A stretch of DNA of 64,000 nt from Blautia sp. (GCA_022777285.1 JALFGN010000027.1:22510-86509); one strand, 5' to 3'. Shown: positions 1-10,972, counted from the first letter of the stretch. Numbers and translations are program-made. Notes: generated by a model from the sequence alone, not told the origin.

Positions 1-1429
1 AGGAAGAATGCATGTAGGAAATTTAAGAACTGCACTGTATGCATATTTGATCGCAAAACATGAAAATGGAAGTTTTATGCTGCGTATTGAAGATACGGAC
101 CAGGAGCGTTTTGTGGATGGAGCATTGGAAATTATTTATCGTACCCTGGAAAAAACAGGTCTGGTACACGATGAAGGTCCGGATAAGGATGCAGGATATG
201 GTCCTTATGTACAGAGTGAGAGAAATGCACAGGGGATTTATCTGAAATATGCAAAACAGCTGATCGAACAGGGGGATGCTTATTACTGCTTCTGTACAAA
301 AGAGCGTCTGGAATCTTTAAGAGCCAATGTGGGAGAAGATGGAAAAGAAATTTCTGTATACGATAAACATTGTCTGCATCTGAGCAAAGAAGAAGTAGAG
401 GCAAAACTGGCAGCGGGAGAACCGCATGTCATTCGTTTTAATATGCCTGTGGAAGGTACAACTACATTTCATGATGATATCTACGGAGCAATTACTGTTC
501 CAAATAATGAACTGGATGATCTGATTCTGATCAAATCGGACGGATATCCGACCTATAATTTTGCAAATGTTGTAGATGACCATTTGATGGGAATCACACA
601 TGTGGTAAGAGGAAATGAATATCTGTCTTCTGCTCCGAAATATAACAGAATCTACGAAGCATTCGGATGGGAAGTTCCTACCTATGTGCATTGTCCGCTG
701 ATCACCAATGAGGAACATAAAAAGTTAAGCAAACGTTCCGGACATTCTTCTTATGAGGATTTACTGGAACAGGGCTTTATTTCAGAAGCCATTGTGAATT
801 ATGTGGCGCTTCTTGGATGGTGTCCGCAGGATAACCGGGAAATTTTCAGTCTCGAAGAACTGGTGAAAGAATTTGATTATCATCACATGAGTAAATCTCC
901 GGCTGTATTTGATATGGCAAAACTGAGATGGATGAACAGTGAATATATGAAGGCTATGGATTTTGATAAATTTTATGAAATGGCTCTTCCTTATATCCAG
1001 AATGTGATTCATAAAGATCTTGATCTGAAAAAGATCGCACAGATGGTAAAAACAAGAATTGAAGTGTTCCCGGATATCCCGGATCTGATTGATTTCTTTG
1101 AGGAAGTGCCGGAATATGATGTTTCTATGTATACACATAAGAAAATGAAAACCAATCCGGAAATCTCTCTGGAAGTTCTGAATAAGATTCTTCCGGTTCT
1201 GGAAACACAGGAAGATTACAGCAATGATGCGCTGTATGAACGGCTCTGTGCATTCGCAAAAGAGAATGGTTATAAAAACGGACAGATTTTGTGGCCGATC
1301 CGTACCGCTCTTTCCGGAAAACAGATGACACCTGCAGGCGCTACAGAGATTCTGGAAGTGCTGGGCAAGGAAGAGTCTGTAAAAAGACTGAAAGCAGCCG
1401 TAGAAAAATTAACACAGGAAATAAAATAA
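1..1429 (+). CDS. gltX: Glutamyl-tRNA synthetase (5' truncated by window edge)
   Basis: [18 protein letters not shown]...[14 protein letters not shown]: class I aaRS motifs; the usual RFAPSPTG N-terminus lies upstream of the window. Confidence 0.93.
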   Translation, partial: GRMHVGNLRTALYAYLIAKHENGSFMLRIEDTDQERFVDGALEIIYRTLEKTGLVHDEGPDKDAGYGPYVQSERNAQGIYLKYAKQLIEQGDAYYCFCTKERLESLRANVGEDGKEISVYDKHCLHLSKEEVEAKLAAGEPHVIRFNMPVEGTTTFHDDIYGAITVPNNELDDLILIKSDGYPTYNFANVVDDHLMGITHVVRGNEYLSSAPKYNRIYEAFGWEVPTYVHCPLITNEEHKKLSKRSGHSSYEDLLEQGFISEAIVNYVALLGWCPQDNREIFSLEELVKEFDYHHMSKSPAVFDMAKLRWMNSEYMKAMDFDKFYEMALPYIQNVIHKDLDLKKIAQMVKTRIEVFPDIPDLIDFFEEVPEYDVSMYTHKKMKTNPEISLEVLNKILPVLETQEDYSNDALYERLCAFAKENGYKNGQILWPIRTALSGKQMTPAGATEILEVLGKEESVKRLKAAVEKLTQEIK

Positions 1430-1451
1430 ACATTCCTGAACGGAGAATTTT

Positions 1452-3314
1452 ATGGAAAAAAACGCAGCACAGGAACGTGCGATTTCCCATAACCGGGGAC
1501 CCATGATGCTTCTGGCGGGTCCCGGTTCCGGGAAAACTACCACACTGACCAGGCGGGTGGTGAATTTAATACAGACATATCATGTGACTCCTTCATCCAT
1601 ACTGGTGGTGACTTTCACCAAAAATGCAGCCAGAGAGATGAAGGAGCGTTTTTTGCATCTTTGTGAAAAAGAAGGACTGGACCGGAATTGTCAGCAGGTT
1701 ACATTCGGAACCTTTCACGGGATTTTTTACGGGATTTTGAAGCATGCATACAGACTTTCTGCAAAAAATATATTAAGCGATGAGCAGAGGTTCGATATTC
1801 TGAAAGAAATTGTATACAGGGAAAAAATGGAGATTGAAGATGAGAAAGAGTTTTTTCAGGGACTGACACAGGAAATCTCTCTGGTAAAAAATAATCGGAT
1901 TCCCATTGAACATTATTATTCTGCCAATTGTTCGGATGATATGTTCCGGAAAATTTACTGTACGTATACAGAAAAATGCAAGCAGGCAAGGCTTATGGAT
2001 TTCGATGATATGCTTTTGTACTGTTACGATCTGCTTGCAAATCGAAAAGATATTTTAAGAGGTTGGCAGAAAAAGTTTCAATACATTATGGTCGATGAAT
2101 TTCAGGATATCAATCAGCTTCAGTATGATATTATCCGTATGCTTGCGGCGCCTCTGAATAATCTGTTTATTGTGGGAGACGACGATCAGTCCATCTATGC
2201 TTTTCGCGGTTCAAAACCGGAAATCATGCTGCATTTTCCGAAAGACTATCCCAAAGCAGCAACGGAACTGCTTGCCTGTAATTATCGTTCTACAAAACAG
2301 ATTGTTTCCTTGTCTCAGAAGGTAATTGAAAAAAATAAAAACAGATATCCAAAACAGCTGTATTCCAATAACGAAGAAGGAAAACCGGTTGTGATCAAGG
2401 GATTTGAGACCGAAAAAGAAGAAGAAGTTTATGTGAAAAACTGTATCGAGAAAGCGGTAAAAGAAGGATGTCCTTATGAAGAAATCGCAATTTTATACCG
2501 GACCAATCAGGGGTCAAGATTTCTGGTGGAAACGTTGATGGCTTATCAGATCCCTTTTCAGATGCGGGATACCCTTCCGAATTTATATGAACACTGGATC
2601 GCCAAAAATGTGATTTCTTATATGACGGTTGCTATGGGAGACAGAAGCAGGCGGGAATTTCTTCAGATCATGAATCGGCCCAATCGTTATATTTCCAGAG
2701 AAGCACTGGATGACAGTACGGTTTCTTTTGAGGGACTGCGCTGGTTTTATGAAGGGAAGGACTGGATGTGTGACCGGATCGACAAGCTGGAAGAAGATCT
2801 GAATGCTTTGAAAAAAATGACCCCTTACGGAGCCATTAATTATATACGATATGGAATTGGATATGAGGAATATTTAAAGGATTATGCTGCATATCGGAAA
2901 ATTAAAGTGGAAGATCTGTACGAAGTTATGGAAGAACTGGCGCAAAGCGCAAAAGGTTATAAAACCTTTGCAGAATGGCTTTTGCATATTGAGGAATATT
3001 CAGAGAAACTGAAAGAAAAGGCAAAGGAGCAGAACCAGGAAAAGAAAGGGGTTACGATCTCTACACTGCACAGTATCAAGGGGCTGGAATTTGACCGGGT
3101 ATTTCTTATGGATGTAAACGAAGGTTCGATTCCTTATCATAAAGCAGTATCGGAAAGCAGTCTGGAAGAAGAACGGCGCCTGTTTTATGTGGGAATCACC
3201 CGTGCAAGAAAAGAACTGCAGATTCTTTATGCCAACAGTCGACATGATAAAGAATTGGGAGTTTCCCGGTTCCTGACAGAAGGCGGACTTCTCGGAGGAA
3301 AGCATGGAAAATAA
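1452..3314 (+). CDS. UvrD/PcrA-like superfamily 1 ATP-dependent DNA helicase
   Basis: Walker A AGPGSGKTTTLTRR, VDEFQDIN, GDDDQSIYAFRGS, TLHSIKGLEFDRVF, VGITRARKEL motifs. Confidence 0.92.
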   Translation: MEKNAAQERAISHNRGPMMLLAGPGSGKTTTLTRRVVNLIQTYHVTPSSILVVTFTKNAAREMKERFLHLCEKEGLDRNCQQVTFGTFHGIFYGILKHAYRLSAKNILSDEQRFDILKEIVYREKMEIEDEKEFFQGLTQEISLVKNNRIPIEHYYSANCSDDMFRKIYCTYTEKCKQARLMDFDDMLLYCYDLLANRKDILRGWQKKFQYIMVDEFQDINQLQYDIIRMLAAPLNNLFIVGDDDQSIYAFRGSKPEIMLHFPKDYPKAATELLACNYRSTKQIVSLSQKVIEKNKNRYPKQLYSNNEEGKPVVIKGFETEKEEEVYVKNCIEKAVKEGCPYEEIAILYRTNQGSRFLVETLMAYQIPFQMRDTLPNLYEHWIAKNVISYMTVAMGDRSRREFLQIMNRPNRYISREALDDSTVSFEGLRWFYEGKDWMCDRIDKLEEDLNALKKMTPYGAINYIRYGIGYEEYLKDYAAYRKIKVEDLYEVMEELAQSAKGYKTFAEWLLHIEEYSEKLKEKAKEQNQEKKGVTISTLHSIKGLEFDRVFLMDVNEGSIPYHKAVSESSLEEERRLFYVGITRARKELQILYANSRHDKELGVSRFLTEGGLLGGKHGK

Positions 3315-3927
3315 GGTAACGGTATATTATGGAAAGATGGAAGAACTGCTTCCGGATCACGGGACAGAAAGTAAGGGAGAGCGTGAGACATTGGCAGGGC
3401 GCAGACTCTTATATCGGGCTTTAAAAGAACAATTTCGGATGGAACTGCCGGAAGAACCCGAAGGACTGCAGGTTCTGGAAGGGCTTCTCGGGAAAAACAG
3501 CCATGGAAAACCGTTTCTGGTTCCGGAAAGGGCCTGCGGCTTTATGCCGGAAAGGAACCGGGATCGGATTCCTTTTTTTAATATCAGTCATTCCGAAAGA
3601 TATGCGGTTTGCGCTGTTGCCTGGTTTCCGGTTGGAATTGATATTCAGGCTATCCGGAAAATAAAAAGTCCCGGTGTGATCAGACGAACTTTATCCATGG
3701 AAGAACAGGAACAGGTAAAAAATGCACCGGATTCGGACATAGCTTTCTTTCATTTGTGGGCAAAGAAAGAAAGCTATGTGAAATGGAATGGAGAAGGAAT
3801 TACCAAAGATCTGCGAACACTGGATCTGAAAGAAATCTGGCAGGAATTTTTTCAGACAGAAGACGGATACGTGGGATATGTGACAGGAGAGAAAAAAACC
3901 CCGGTTGACCTTATAAGAGTTGTGTAA
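3304..3927 (+). CDS. 4'-phosphopantetheinyl transferase superfamily protein (Sfp-like)
   Basis: NISHSERYAVCAV...VGIDIQAI...FFHLWAKKESYVKWNGEG motifs; overlaps the helicase stop. Confidence 0.85.
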   Translation: MENKVTVYYGKMEELLPDHGTESKGERETLAGRRLLYRALKEQFRMELPEEPEGLQVLEGLLGKNSHGKPFLVPERACGFMPERNRDRIPFFNISHSERYAVCAVAWFPVGIDIQAIRKIKSPGVIRRTLSMEEQEQVKNAPDSDIAFFHLWAKKESYVKWNGEGITKDLRTLDLKEIWQEFFQTEDGYVGYVTGEKKTPVDLIRVV

Positions 3928-3982
3928 TTTTCTGTACTAAATAAGGATTGTCCTCATATATTATTTCTAAAGAGGTGAGCCT

Positions 3983-4954
3983 ATGAGAGAAAAGGAGATT
4001 ACACGGCTCTTTCCTGCAAAAATAAGGGCAGCTCTGGAGCGAAGCAGATTTGATATGGAACAGTTGTATGAAATCCGGCTTCGGGTAAATGCTCCACTGA
4101 TTCTGATCTATGGCGGGAAAGAGTATTTTCTTACCAATGACGGGAGACTTACAAAAGAAATGCAGAATGTGTGTCTGGTGCAGGCAGAAGATCTGCGGGA
4201 AACCATGGAGTACGTAAGCAATTATTCCATGTATGCCTTTGAGGAAGAAATCCGCCAGGGATTTATTACCATACAGGGCGGGCATCGTGTGGGAATTGCA
4301 GGAAAAACCGTTCTTGACGGAGATAAAATTAAAAGTTTAAAATACATATCTTATATCAATTTACGATTATCACATCAGATAAAGGGGTGTGCGACCCCGA
4401 TACTTCCCTATATTATAAAAAAGAATAATGTCTGTCATACACTGATCATTTCACCGCCTATGTGCGGAAAAACGACACTTCTGCGTGATCTGATCCGGCA
4501 GATCAGCGACGGGAACGGTTATCTTCCTGGAAAATCAGTAGGAGTGGTGGATGAACGTTCGGAAATTGCAGGATCTTATCAGGGGATTCCCCAGAATGAC
4601 CTGGGAATCCGGACCGATATTCTGGATTGCTGTCCGAAAGCCGAAGGAATGATGATGCTGATCCGCTCCATGTCTCCGGAGGTGATCGCAGTGGATGAAC
4701 TGGGAGATTACGAAGATATTCATGCAATTGAATCGGTGATTCATTGTGGATGTAAATTGCTGGCTACGGTCCACGGCAGTTCTGTGGATGATATTAAAAG
4801 AAAACCTTTGCTGCAGAGACTTGTACAGGAAAAAATATTTGAACGCTATATTATTCTGCAGAATAAGGACAAGGCTGGCAGAGTAAAGGCTATTTTTGAT
4901 GAGCGCGGAACCTGTCTTTATGACCGGGTGCTGAAAAAGGGGATTCTATGCTGA
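3983..4954 (+). CDS. spoIIIAA: Stage III sporulation protein AA
   Basis: ATPase with PPMCGKTTLLRDLIRQIS and VVDERSEIAG; first gene of the spoIIIA operon. Confidence 0.93.
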   Translation: MREKEITRLFPAKIRAALERSRFDMEQLYEIRLRVNAPLILIYGGKEYFLTNDGRLTKEMQNVCLVQAEDLRETMEYVSNYSMYAFEEEIRQGFITIQGGHRVGIAGKTVLDGDKIKSLKYISYINLRLSHQIKGCATPILPYIIKKNNVCHTLIISPPMCGKTTLLRDLIRQISDGNGYLPGKSVGVVDERSEIAGSYQGIPQNDLGIRTDILDCCPKAEGMMMLIRSMSPEVIAVDELGDYEDIHAIESVIHCGCKLLATVHGSSVDDIKRKPLLQRLVQEKIFERYIILQNKDKAGRVKAIFDERGTCLYDRVLKKGILC

Positions 4955-5469
4955 ATGCGGTGGGCGTATGCCTGATTTTGTTCGCCTGTTCAGCTCTTGG
5001 ATTTGAAAAAAGCAGACAGTATGCAGGAAGAATCCGGCAATTACGGGAACTGCAGAGAATGACTCTTTTGCTCAGAGGAGAAATTACATATCGGAAAGCA
5101 GCTTTGCCGGAAGCATTGATGCGTACAGCAGGAAAAATCCGGGAACCCTTTGCGGGATTTCTGAAAAAGACAGCACAAAGAGCGGATGCATTTGACAGTA
5201 CCAGATTTTCAGAACTTTTTGCCCAGGAAGCAGAAAGCGCTTTTCAACATACCCAGCTTACAGGAGAAGACAGGAAAGAACTGATGCTTCTCGGACAGTA
5301 TCTTGGATATCTGGATATCGACATGCAGGAAAATACCATTGCTTTATATCTGCAGGAGCTGGAACAGAAAATCCGGCTGTTACAGGAAGAGATGCCGGCC
5401 AGACAGAAACTGTATCAAAGTATGGGAATTTTAGGCGGGATTTTTATTTCCATTCTGTTTCTGCCGTAA
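4948..5469 (+). CDS. spoIIIAB: Stage III sporulation protein AB
   Basis: Position in operon; LRGEITYRKAALPEAL, LGYLDIDMQ. Confidence 0.9.
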   Translation: MLNAVGVCLILFACSALGFEKSRQYAGRIRQLRELQRMTLLLRGEITYRKAALPEALMRTAGKIREPFAGFLKKTAQRADAFDSTRFSELFAQEAESAFQHTQLTGEDRKELMLLGQYLGYLDIDMQENTIALYLQELEQKIRLLQEEMPARQKLYQSMGILGGIFISILFLP

Positions 5470-5498
5470 AAAAGAAGGAAGGAAAGGGGAGAAGAAAG

Positions 5499-5693
5499 AT
5501 GGAAGTTACGATTTTATTTAAAATCGGAGCAGTAGGAATTCTGGTATCGGTTCTGTGCCAGATTCTGAAACACAGTCAACGTGATGAACTTGCATTTCTT
5601 ACAAGCCTTGCCGGACTTCTGCTGGTATTATTCTGGGTATTGCCCTATATTTATGATTTATTTCAGACCATACAGGAATTGTTTGCACTTTGA
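5499..5693 (+). CDS. spoIIIAC: Stage III sporulation protein AC
   Basis: 64 aa two-TM protein, order in operon. Confidence 0.9.
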   Translation: MEVTILFKIGAVGILVSVLCQILKHSQRDELAFLTSLAGLLLVLFWVLPYIYDLFQTIQELFAL

Positions 5694-5711
5694 CGAAAAG
5701 GGGGAAGAAAC

Positions 5712-6098
5712 ATGGAAGTGGTAAAAGTGGTCATGCTGGGAATCACCGGTGTCCTTCTGGCACTTTTCCTGAAAGAGACAAAACCGGAGTATTCGGTATA
5801 TCTGAGTCTTGCGGCCGGAATCTGTATTTTTGTATATATGACAGGGAAACTGTCGTATTTATTTGAATCGGTTTTAAAAATCCAGGAATATATTCCGGTC
5901 GATACAAAATATATCAGTGTGCTTTTGAAAATGATCGGTGCTGCGTATATCGGACAGTTTTCCGCCAGCATTTGCAAAGATGCGGGATATGGAGCAATTG
6001 CAGGTCAGATAGAGATGTTTATCAAACTGTACATTATGGTACTGTCCCTGCCTGTGCTTCTGGCTCTTATGGAAACGGTACATGGGTTTTGGGCATGA
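5712..6098 (+). CDS. spoIIIAD: Stage III sporulation protein AD
   Basis: 128 aa membrane protein, order in operon. Confidence 0.9.
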   Translation: MEVVKVVMLGITGVLLALFLKETKPEYSVYLSLAAGICIFVYMTGKLSYLFESVLKIQEYIPVDTKYISVLLKMIGAAYIGQFSASICKDAGYGAIAGQIEMFIKLYIMVLSLPVLLALMETVHGFWA

Positions 6099-7279
6099 GA
6101 AGAGGAAAAAAGAAAAAAAGAGGATTGCTGGGAATTTTTTTTCTGCAATTGTTTTTATTGATTTGTCCGGTTTATGGAGCAGACAATTCGCAAGGGCAGG
6201 ACATGTTGGAACAGGAAAAGGAAAAGACAGAGCAGAAACTTCTGGAAGACATGGAACTGGATGCTATGCAGGAGGCAGTGAATGAGCTTCTGGGAAAAGA
6301 TACGTTTGGCCTGGAAGATGCACTGGAAAAAATCCTGCGGGGCGAGAAACTCTTTTCCAGGGAATATTTTCTGGCCTTGCTGAAAGAGTATGGTTTTGGA
6401 CAGATTGCGCAAGAGAGGAGTGCCATGATTCATATGGTACTGCTGATTTTCATGGCAGCATTATTTTCGAATTTCAGTCATGTGTTTTGTAATGGGCAGA
6501 TTGGAGAAATCAGCTTTTTTTTGGTCTATATGCTTCTGCTGGCATCCGTGGTCTCTGCTTTTGGAAGTCTGGGAAACTATGTGAAGGAAATCCTAGAAAA
6601 TTTTATATTGTTTTTGAAAGCACTTATGCCGTCTTATTTTCTGGCAATGACGGCTGCGTCTGGAAGTGCCGGTGCCATGGTATTTTACGAAGTTGCTCTT
6701 ATGCTTATTTATATGGTGCAGATCGTTTTCTTTCGCTGGGTACTTCCCGGAATTCATGGAATGGTATTGATGGAACTGGTGAACGCTTTGCATAGTGAAG
6801 ATTTTCTTTCTAAAATGGCAGAACTTCTTCGAACCGTGATCGAATGGACATTGAAAACGTGTGTGGCTGTTGTGATTGGAATGCAGCTGATCCAGAATAT
6901 GATCAGCCCTGCGGTAGATTCTCTGAAAAGAGATCTGATCGGAAAAGCAGCCGGTGCGATTCCGGGAATCGGAAATGCAGTCAGCGGAGTGACAGAGGTG
7001 GCAATTGGAACTGCAGTGCTGATACGAAACGGAATCGGAGTACTGGGAATTCTTGTTCTTCTGTTGATCGGGATTCCTCCTGTCCTTCGACTGGGTATTT
7101 CGGCGCTTCTTTATAAGCTTCTTGCAGCTGTGATGCAGCCGGTTTCCGATAAGCGTATGATCGGGGCTCTGACGACAGCAGGAGATGGATGCTGCCTTTT
7201 ATTGAAAGTTCTGCTTACGGTAGAATTGCTTTTTTTTCTGACCATTGCGATTCTTACGGTATCTTTTGTGAGCCATTAA
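6095..7279 (+). CDS. spoIIIAE: Stage III sporulation protein AE
   Basis: ORF given as 5972-7279; ATG at 6095 overlaps the spoIIIAD stop (ATGA). Multi-TM protein with a signal-like N-terminus. Confidence 0.9.
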   Translation: MRRGKKKKRGLLGIFFLQLFLLICPVYGADNSQGQDMLEQEKEKTEQKLLEDMELDAMQEAVNELLGKDTFGLEDALEKILRGEKLFSREYFLALLKEYGFGQIAQERSAMIHMVLLIFMAALFSNFSHVFCNGQIGEISFFLVYMLLLASVVSAFGSLGNYVKEILENFILFLKALMPSYFLAMTAASGSAGAMVFYEVALMLIYMVQIVFFRWVLPGIHGMVLMELVNALHSEDFLSKMAELLRTVIEWTLKTCVAVVIGMQLIQNMISPAVDSLKRDLIGKAAGAIPGIGNAVSGVTEVAIGTAVLIRNGIGVLGILVLLLIGIPPVLRLGISALLYKLLAAVMQPVSDKRMIGALTTAGDGCCLLLKVLLTVELLFFLTIAILTVSFVSH

Positions 7280-7292
7280 GGGAGGTGGGGGG

Positions 7293-7604
7293 ATGGCAGA
7301 AAGTATTTACAGATGGATGCAGAACATAGCCTGCTACTTTATATTTCTTTCGGCTGTCATGCATTTCCTTCCGGATAACAGTTATAAAAAGTACATTCAG
7401 TATTATATGGGACTGCTGTTGATGCTGCTTTTATTATCTCCGCTCTTTCAGATATTGAATCTGGAAGAGCAGATTCAGGAGGCATTTGAATCCTTTTATC
7501 AGCAGGAAGAAGATTTGGCAGGACAGTGGGAGAAACAGGCAGAGCAGATAGAAAATCAGTACTGGCAGCAGCCGGCAAAAGAAGAAAGGATGGGAGAACC
7601 ATGA
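7293..7604 (+). CDS. spoIIIAF: Stage III sporulation protein AF
   Basis: Order in operon; two TM helices then charged tail. Confidence 0.88.
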   Translation: MAESIYRWMQNIACYFIFLSAVMHFLPDNSYKKYIQYYMGLLLMLLLLSPLFQILNLEEQIQEAFESFYQQEEDLAGQWEKQAEQIENQYWQQPAKEERMGEP

Positions 7605-8086
7605 AGCGATGGTCGGAGGTTTTAAAAAAAGAAAATCTGGTAATCCTTCTTCTTGCAGGAATCCTTCTTCTGATTATTGCCATGCCGGTGAAAGAAAAGG
7701 AAGGAGAAGAAACAGAAACACAAAATGAAAAAAAGGAATCGGTTCCTGTGGAATCGGATGTCCTTGTATGGCAGGAGCAGCTGCAGGTACAACTGCAGAA
7801 CCTGTTGATGGAAGCAGAAGGAGTTGGGAAAACCCATGTTTTTATCACTTTTGAAAATTCGGGTGAGATCCTTGTGGAAAAGGATGGAGAGGAAACGATA
7901 TTTGAAAAAGATGCAAAAGGCAATCAGACACCCTGGATCGCCCAGGAAAAGTATCCGAAAGTAAGTGGTGTGCTGGTGATCGCCCAGGGAGGGGACAGTC
8001 CGGTTGTAGTACAGAATATTCAGGAGGCAGTGCAGGCATTATTTCAGCTGGAAGCCCATAAAATAAAAGTAATGAAAATGAAATAA
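7601..8086 (+). CDS. spoIIIAG: Stage III sporulation protein AG
   Basis: Start ATG 7601 (MKRWSEVLKKENLVILLLAG) preferred over ORF start 7526; GVLVIAQGGDSPVV motif. Confidence 0.9.
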   Translation: MKRWSEVLKKENLVILLLAGILLLIIAMPVKEKEGEETETQNEKKESVPVESDVLVWQEQLQVQLQNLLMEAEGVGKTHVFITFENSGEILVEKDGEETIFEKDAKGNQTPWIAQEKYPKVSGVLVIAQGGDSPVVVQNIQEAVQALFQLEAHKIKVMKMK

Positions 8087-8099
8087 AGGAGAGGCTTGC

Positions 8100-8789
8100 A
8101 TGAAAAAGATTTTTAAGAAAAATCAGGTTATCATTACTGCACTGGCAATTATGATTGCTGTAGCCGGGTATATCAATTACTCGGATAATTATCTGGGATT
8201 GGATAAAACACTTGAGAAGGTAAGCAGCAAAACTTCGGATGAAGCGCAGGAAACTGCAGAGACCGATGGGATAGTGGAAGAGATTGAAAGTCTTGATTAT
8301 GATCTGACCGATGAAAGCGCACTGCTGGAAGAAAACGCGGCAGCAGGTGGACAGGATACGTCCGGGAGCAGTACAGATACTGCATCCGAAACACCAGGAG
8401 AAGCGGTACTTACAGGAAGCTCTAATTTTGCAGCACAGGCCAGAATTAATCGGGAGCAGGTACGCTCTGCAAATAAAGAAACATTGATGGAAATCATTAA
8501 TAACGAAACGATAGGAGAGGATAAAAAACAGGAAGCCATTGCTTCTATGGTTGAGATGACAGATCTGGCAGAACAGGAAGAAGCAGCAGAACTGCTTCTG
8601 GATGCAAAAGGTTTTACCGATGTGGTGGTGAATCTTACCGGCAATTCTGCGGATATTATTGTTCCAAAGGAATATATGGAGGATGATAAAAGGGCACAGA
8701 TTGAAGATATTGTAAAAAGGAAAACATCCGTTCCTGTGGAAAATATTGTAATCACACCTCTGGAAGAGGGAAATGCACAGACCGAATAA
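8100..8789 (+). CDS. spoIIIAH: Stage III sporulation protein AH
   Basis: N-terminal TM plus conserved C-terminal ring-building region; last gene of operon. Confidence 0.9.
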   Translation: MKKIFKKNQVIITALAIMIAVAGYINYSDNYLGLDKTLEKVSSKTSDEAQETAETDGIVEEIESLDYDLTDESALLEENAAAGGQDTSGSSTDTASETPGEAVLTGSSNFAAQARINREQVRSANKETLMEIINNETIGEDKKQEAIASMVEMTDLAEQEEAAELLLDAKGFTDVVVNLTGNSADIIVPKEYMEDDKRAQIEDIVKRKTSVPVENIVITPLEEGNAQTE

Positions 8790-8805
8790 ATCTTTCAGGA
8801 AATCC

Positions 8806-8834
8806 TTGACACTATTTGTACAGTATACTAAAAT
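8806..8834 (+). promoter_or_regulatory. SigmaA-type promoter for prfC
   Basis: TTGACA - 17 nt - TAAAAT upstream of prfC. Confidence 0.65.
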
Positions 8835-8879
8835 ATCCTAGGTATTTACCTATGTTTGATGAAGAAGGAGGTCCCTTAA

Positions 8880-10472
8880 GTGGCTGACTATACAAAAGAA
8901 ATTACAAAAAGACGTACATTTGCAATTATTTCCCATCCGGATGCCGGTAAAACAACACTGACAGAGAAGTTTCTTCTTTATGGAGGGGCAATTAACCTGG
9001 CAGGAAGTGTAAAGGGAAAAGCAACTGCCCGCCATGCAGTTTCTGACTGGATGGAAATTGAAAAAGAAAGAGGTATTTCGGTTACTTCTTCTGTACTTCA
9101 GTTCAATTATGATGGTTATTGTATTAACATATTGGATACTCCGGGACATCAGGATTTCTCGGAGGACACATATCGTACCCTGATGGCTGCAGATTCCGCA
9201 GTTATGGTCATTGATGCGTCAAAAGGTGTGGAAGCACAGACAAGAAAACTGTTTAAAGTCTGTGCGATGCGTCATATCCCGATTTTTACTTTTATTAACA
9301 AAATGGACCGGGATGCCAATGATACCTTTGATCTTCTGGATGATATTGAAAAGGAACTGGGCATTCCAACCTGTCCGGTAAACTGGCCGATCGGTTCCGG
9401 TAAAAAATTCCGTGGTGTGTACGACAGAAATACAGAAAAAGTGCTTACTTTCTCTGACACCATGAAAGGGACCAAAGAAGGAATTGAAGAAGAAATCGCC
9501 ATTGATGAAGCACGTCTGGATGAAGTGGTAGATCCGGATCAGAAAGAACAGCTTCTGGAAGAAATCGAACTGCTTGACGGAGCCAGTGCAGAGTTTGATC
9601 AGGAACTGGTGAATCAGGGAAGACTTTCCCCTGTATTTTTCGGATCTGCGCTTACCAACTTTGGTGTGGAGACATTTCTGAAGCATTTCCTGAAAATGAC
9701 CTCTTCTCCACTTCCGAGAAAGGCAGACATTGGAGAAATCGATCCGATGAAAGAAGATTTTTCTGCCTTTGTATTTAAAATTCAGGCAAATATGAATAAG
9801 AATCACAGAGATAGAATTGCTTTTATGCGTATCTGTTCCGGCAAATTTGAAGCCTCCAGAGAAATTTATCATGTGCAGGGCAATAAGAAAATGCGTTTGT
9901 CACAGCCGCAGCAGATGATGGCACAGGATCGTCATGTGGTAGAAGAAGCGTATGCCGGCGATATCATCGGTGTGTTTGATCCTGGTATTTTCTCCATTGG
10001 AGATACAGTCTGTGCGCCTGGAAAGAAATTCCAGTATGAAGGAATTCCGACCTTTGCTCCGGAGCATTTTGCCCGGGTACGTCTGCTGGACAGTATGAAA
10101 CGAAAACAGTTTGTAAAAGGAATCAATCAGATCGCGCAGGAAGGTGCGATCCAGATCTTCCAGGAAATCATGGGCGGAATGGAAGAAATCATCGTGGGCG
10201 TAGTTGGTGTGCTGCAGTTTGATGTGCTGAAATATCGTCTGGAGAATGAATACAATGTTGAAATCCGACTGGAAGCACTGCCTTATGAACATATCCGCTG
10301 GATTGAAAACAAGGATGAAGTGGATGTGAAGAAGCTGACAGGTACTTCAGATATGAAGAAGGTTATGGATATGAAGGGCAATCCATTGCTTCTCTTTATC
10401 AACAGCTGGAGTGTTGGTATGACACTTGACCGAAATGAAGGCCTGAAGCTGGCAGAATTCAGCAAAAATTAA
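8880..10472 (+). CDS. prfC: Peptide chain release factor 3
   Basis: GTG start after AAGGAGG; RRTFAIISHPDAGKTTLTEKFLLYGGAI, DTPGHQDFSEDTYRTL. Confidence 0.95.
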   Translation: MADYTKEITKRRTFAIISHPDAGKTTLTEKFLLYGGAINLAGSVKGKATARHAVSDWMEIEKERGISVTSSVLQFNYDGYCINILDTPGHQDFSEDTYRTLMAADSAVMVIDASKGVEAQTRKLFKVCAMRHIPIFTFINKMDRDANDTFDLLDDIEKELGIPTCPVNWPIGSGKKFRGVYDRNTEKVLTFSDTMKGTKEGIEEEIAIDEARLDEVVDPDQKEQLLEEIELLDGASAEFDQELVNQGRLSPVFFGSALTNFGVETFLKHFLKMTSSPLPRKADIGEIDPMKEDFSAFVFKIQANMNKNHRDRIAFMRICSGKFEASREIYHVQGNKKMRLSQPQQMMAQDRHVVEEAYAGDIIGVFDPGIFSIGDTVCAPGKKFQYEGIPTFAPEHFARVRLLDSMKRKQFVKGINQIAQEGAIQIFQEIMGGMEEIIVGVVGVLQFDVLKYRLENEYNVEIRLEALPYEHIRWIENKDEVDVKKLTGTSDMKKVMDMKGNPLLLFINSWSVGMTLDRNEGLKLAEFSKN

Positions 10473-10507
10473 AATCCCGGGGGACATTTGTTCCCCGGAA
10501 TTTTTTT
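10472..10507 (+). terminator. Rho-independent terminator after prfC
   Basis: aaaatcccgggggacatttgttccccggaattttttt. Confidence 0.85.
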
Positions 10508-10528
10508 CTCTATAATAGAATGGAAGTT

Positions 10529-10557
10529 TTGACACTGACCATATATTTTGTTATAAT
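10529..10557 (+). promoter_or_regulatory. SigmaA-type promoter for Asp23 gene
   Basis: TTGACA - 17 nt - TATAAT. Confidence 0.75.
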
Positions 10558-10591
10558 AAAAAGTAGGAATTTTCCTTTAGGAGGTTAAATT

Positions 10592-10972
10592 ATGGCGGAA
10601 GATAGAAACACCTATAAGATACATGATAATGGATCATTGGGAGAGGTAAAAATTGCGGATGAGGTAGTGGCCATCATTGCAGGACTTGCAGCGACAGAAG
10701 TAGAAGGGGTAGGTTCTATGGCAGGCAATATTACCAATGAACTGGTAGGAAAGCTTGGTATGAAGAATCTTTCCAAGGGAGTCAAGGTAGATGTACTGGA
10801 AGATGTGGTATGTGTAGACCTTGCTCTGAACATTGAATATGGATATAATATTCTTGAAACCAGTAAAAAGGTTCAGGAAAGAGTAAAAGCGGCCATTGAA
10901 AATATGACAGGCCTTACCGTTTCCGATGTAAATGTGCGCATTGCCAGTGTGGAGATGGACAAGACAAAATAG
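10592..10972 (+). CDS. Asp23/Gls24 family envelope stress response protein
   Basis: VKIADEVVAIIAGLAATEVEGVGSMAG ... VNVRIASV. Confidence 0.93.
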   Translation: MAEDRNTYKIHDNGSLGEVKIADEVVAIIAGLAATEVEGVGSMAGNITNELVGKLGMKNLSKGVKVDVLEDVVCVDLALNIEYGYNILETSKKVQERVKAAIENMTGLTVSDVNVRIASVEMDKTK

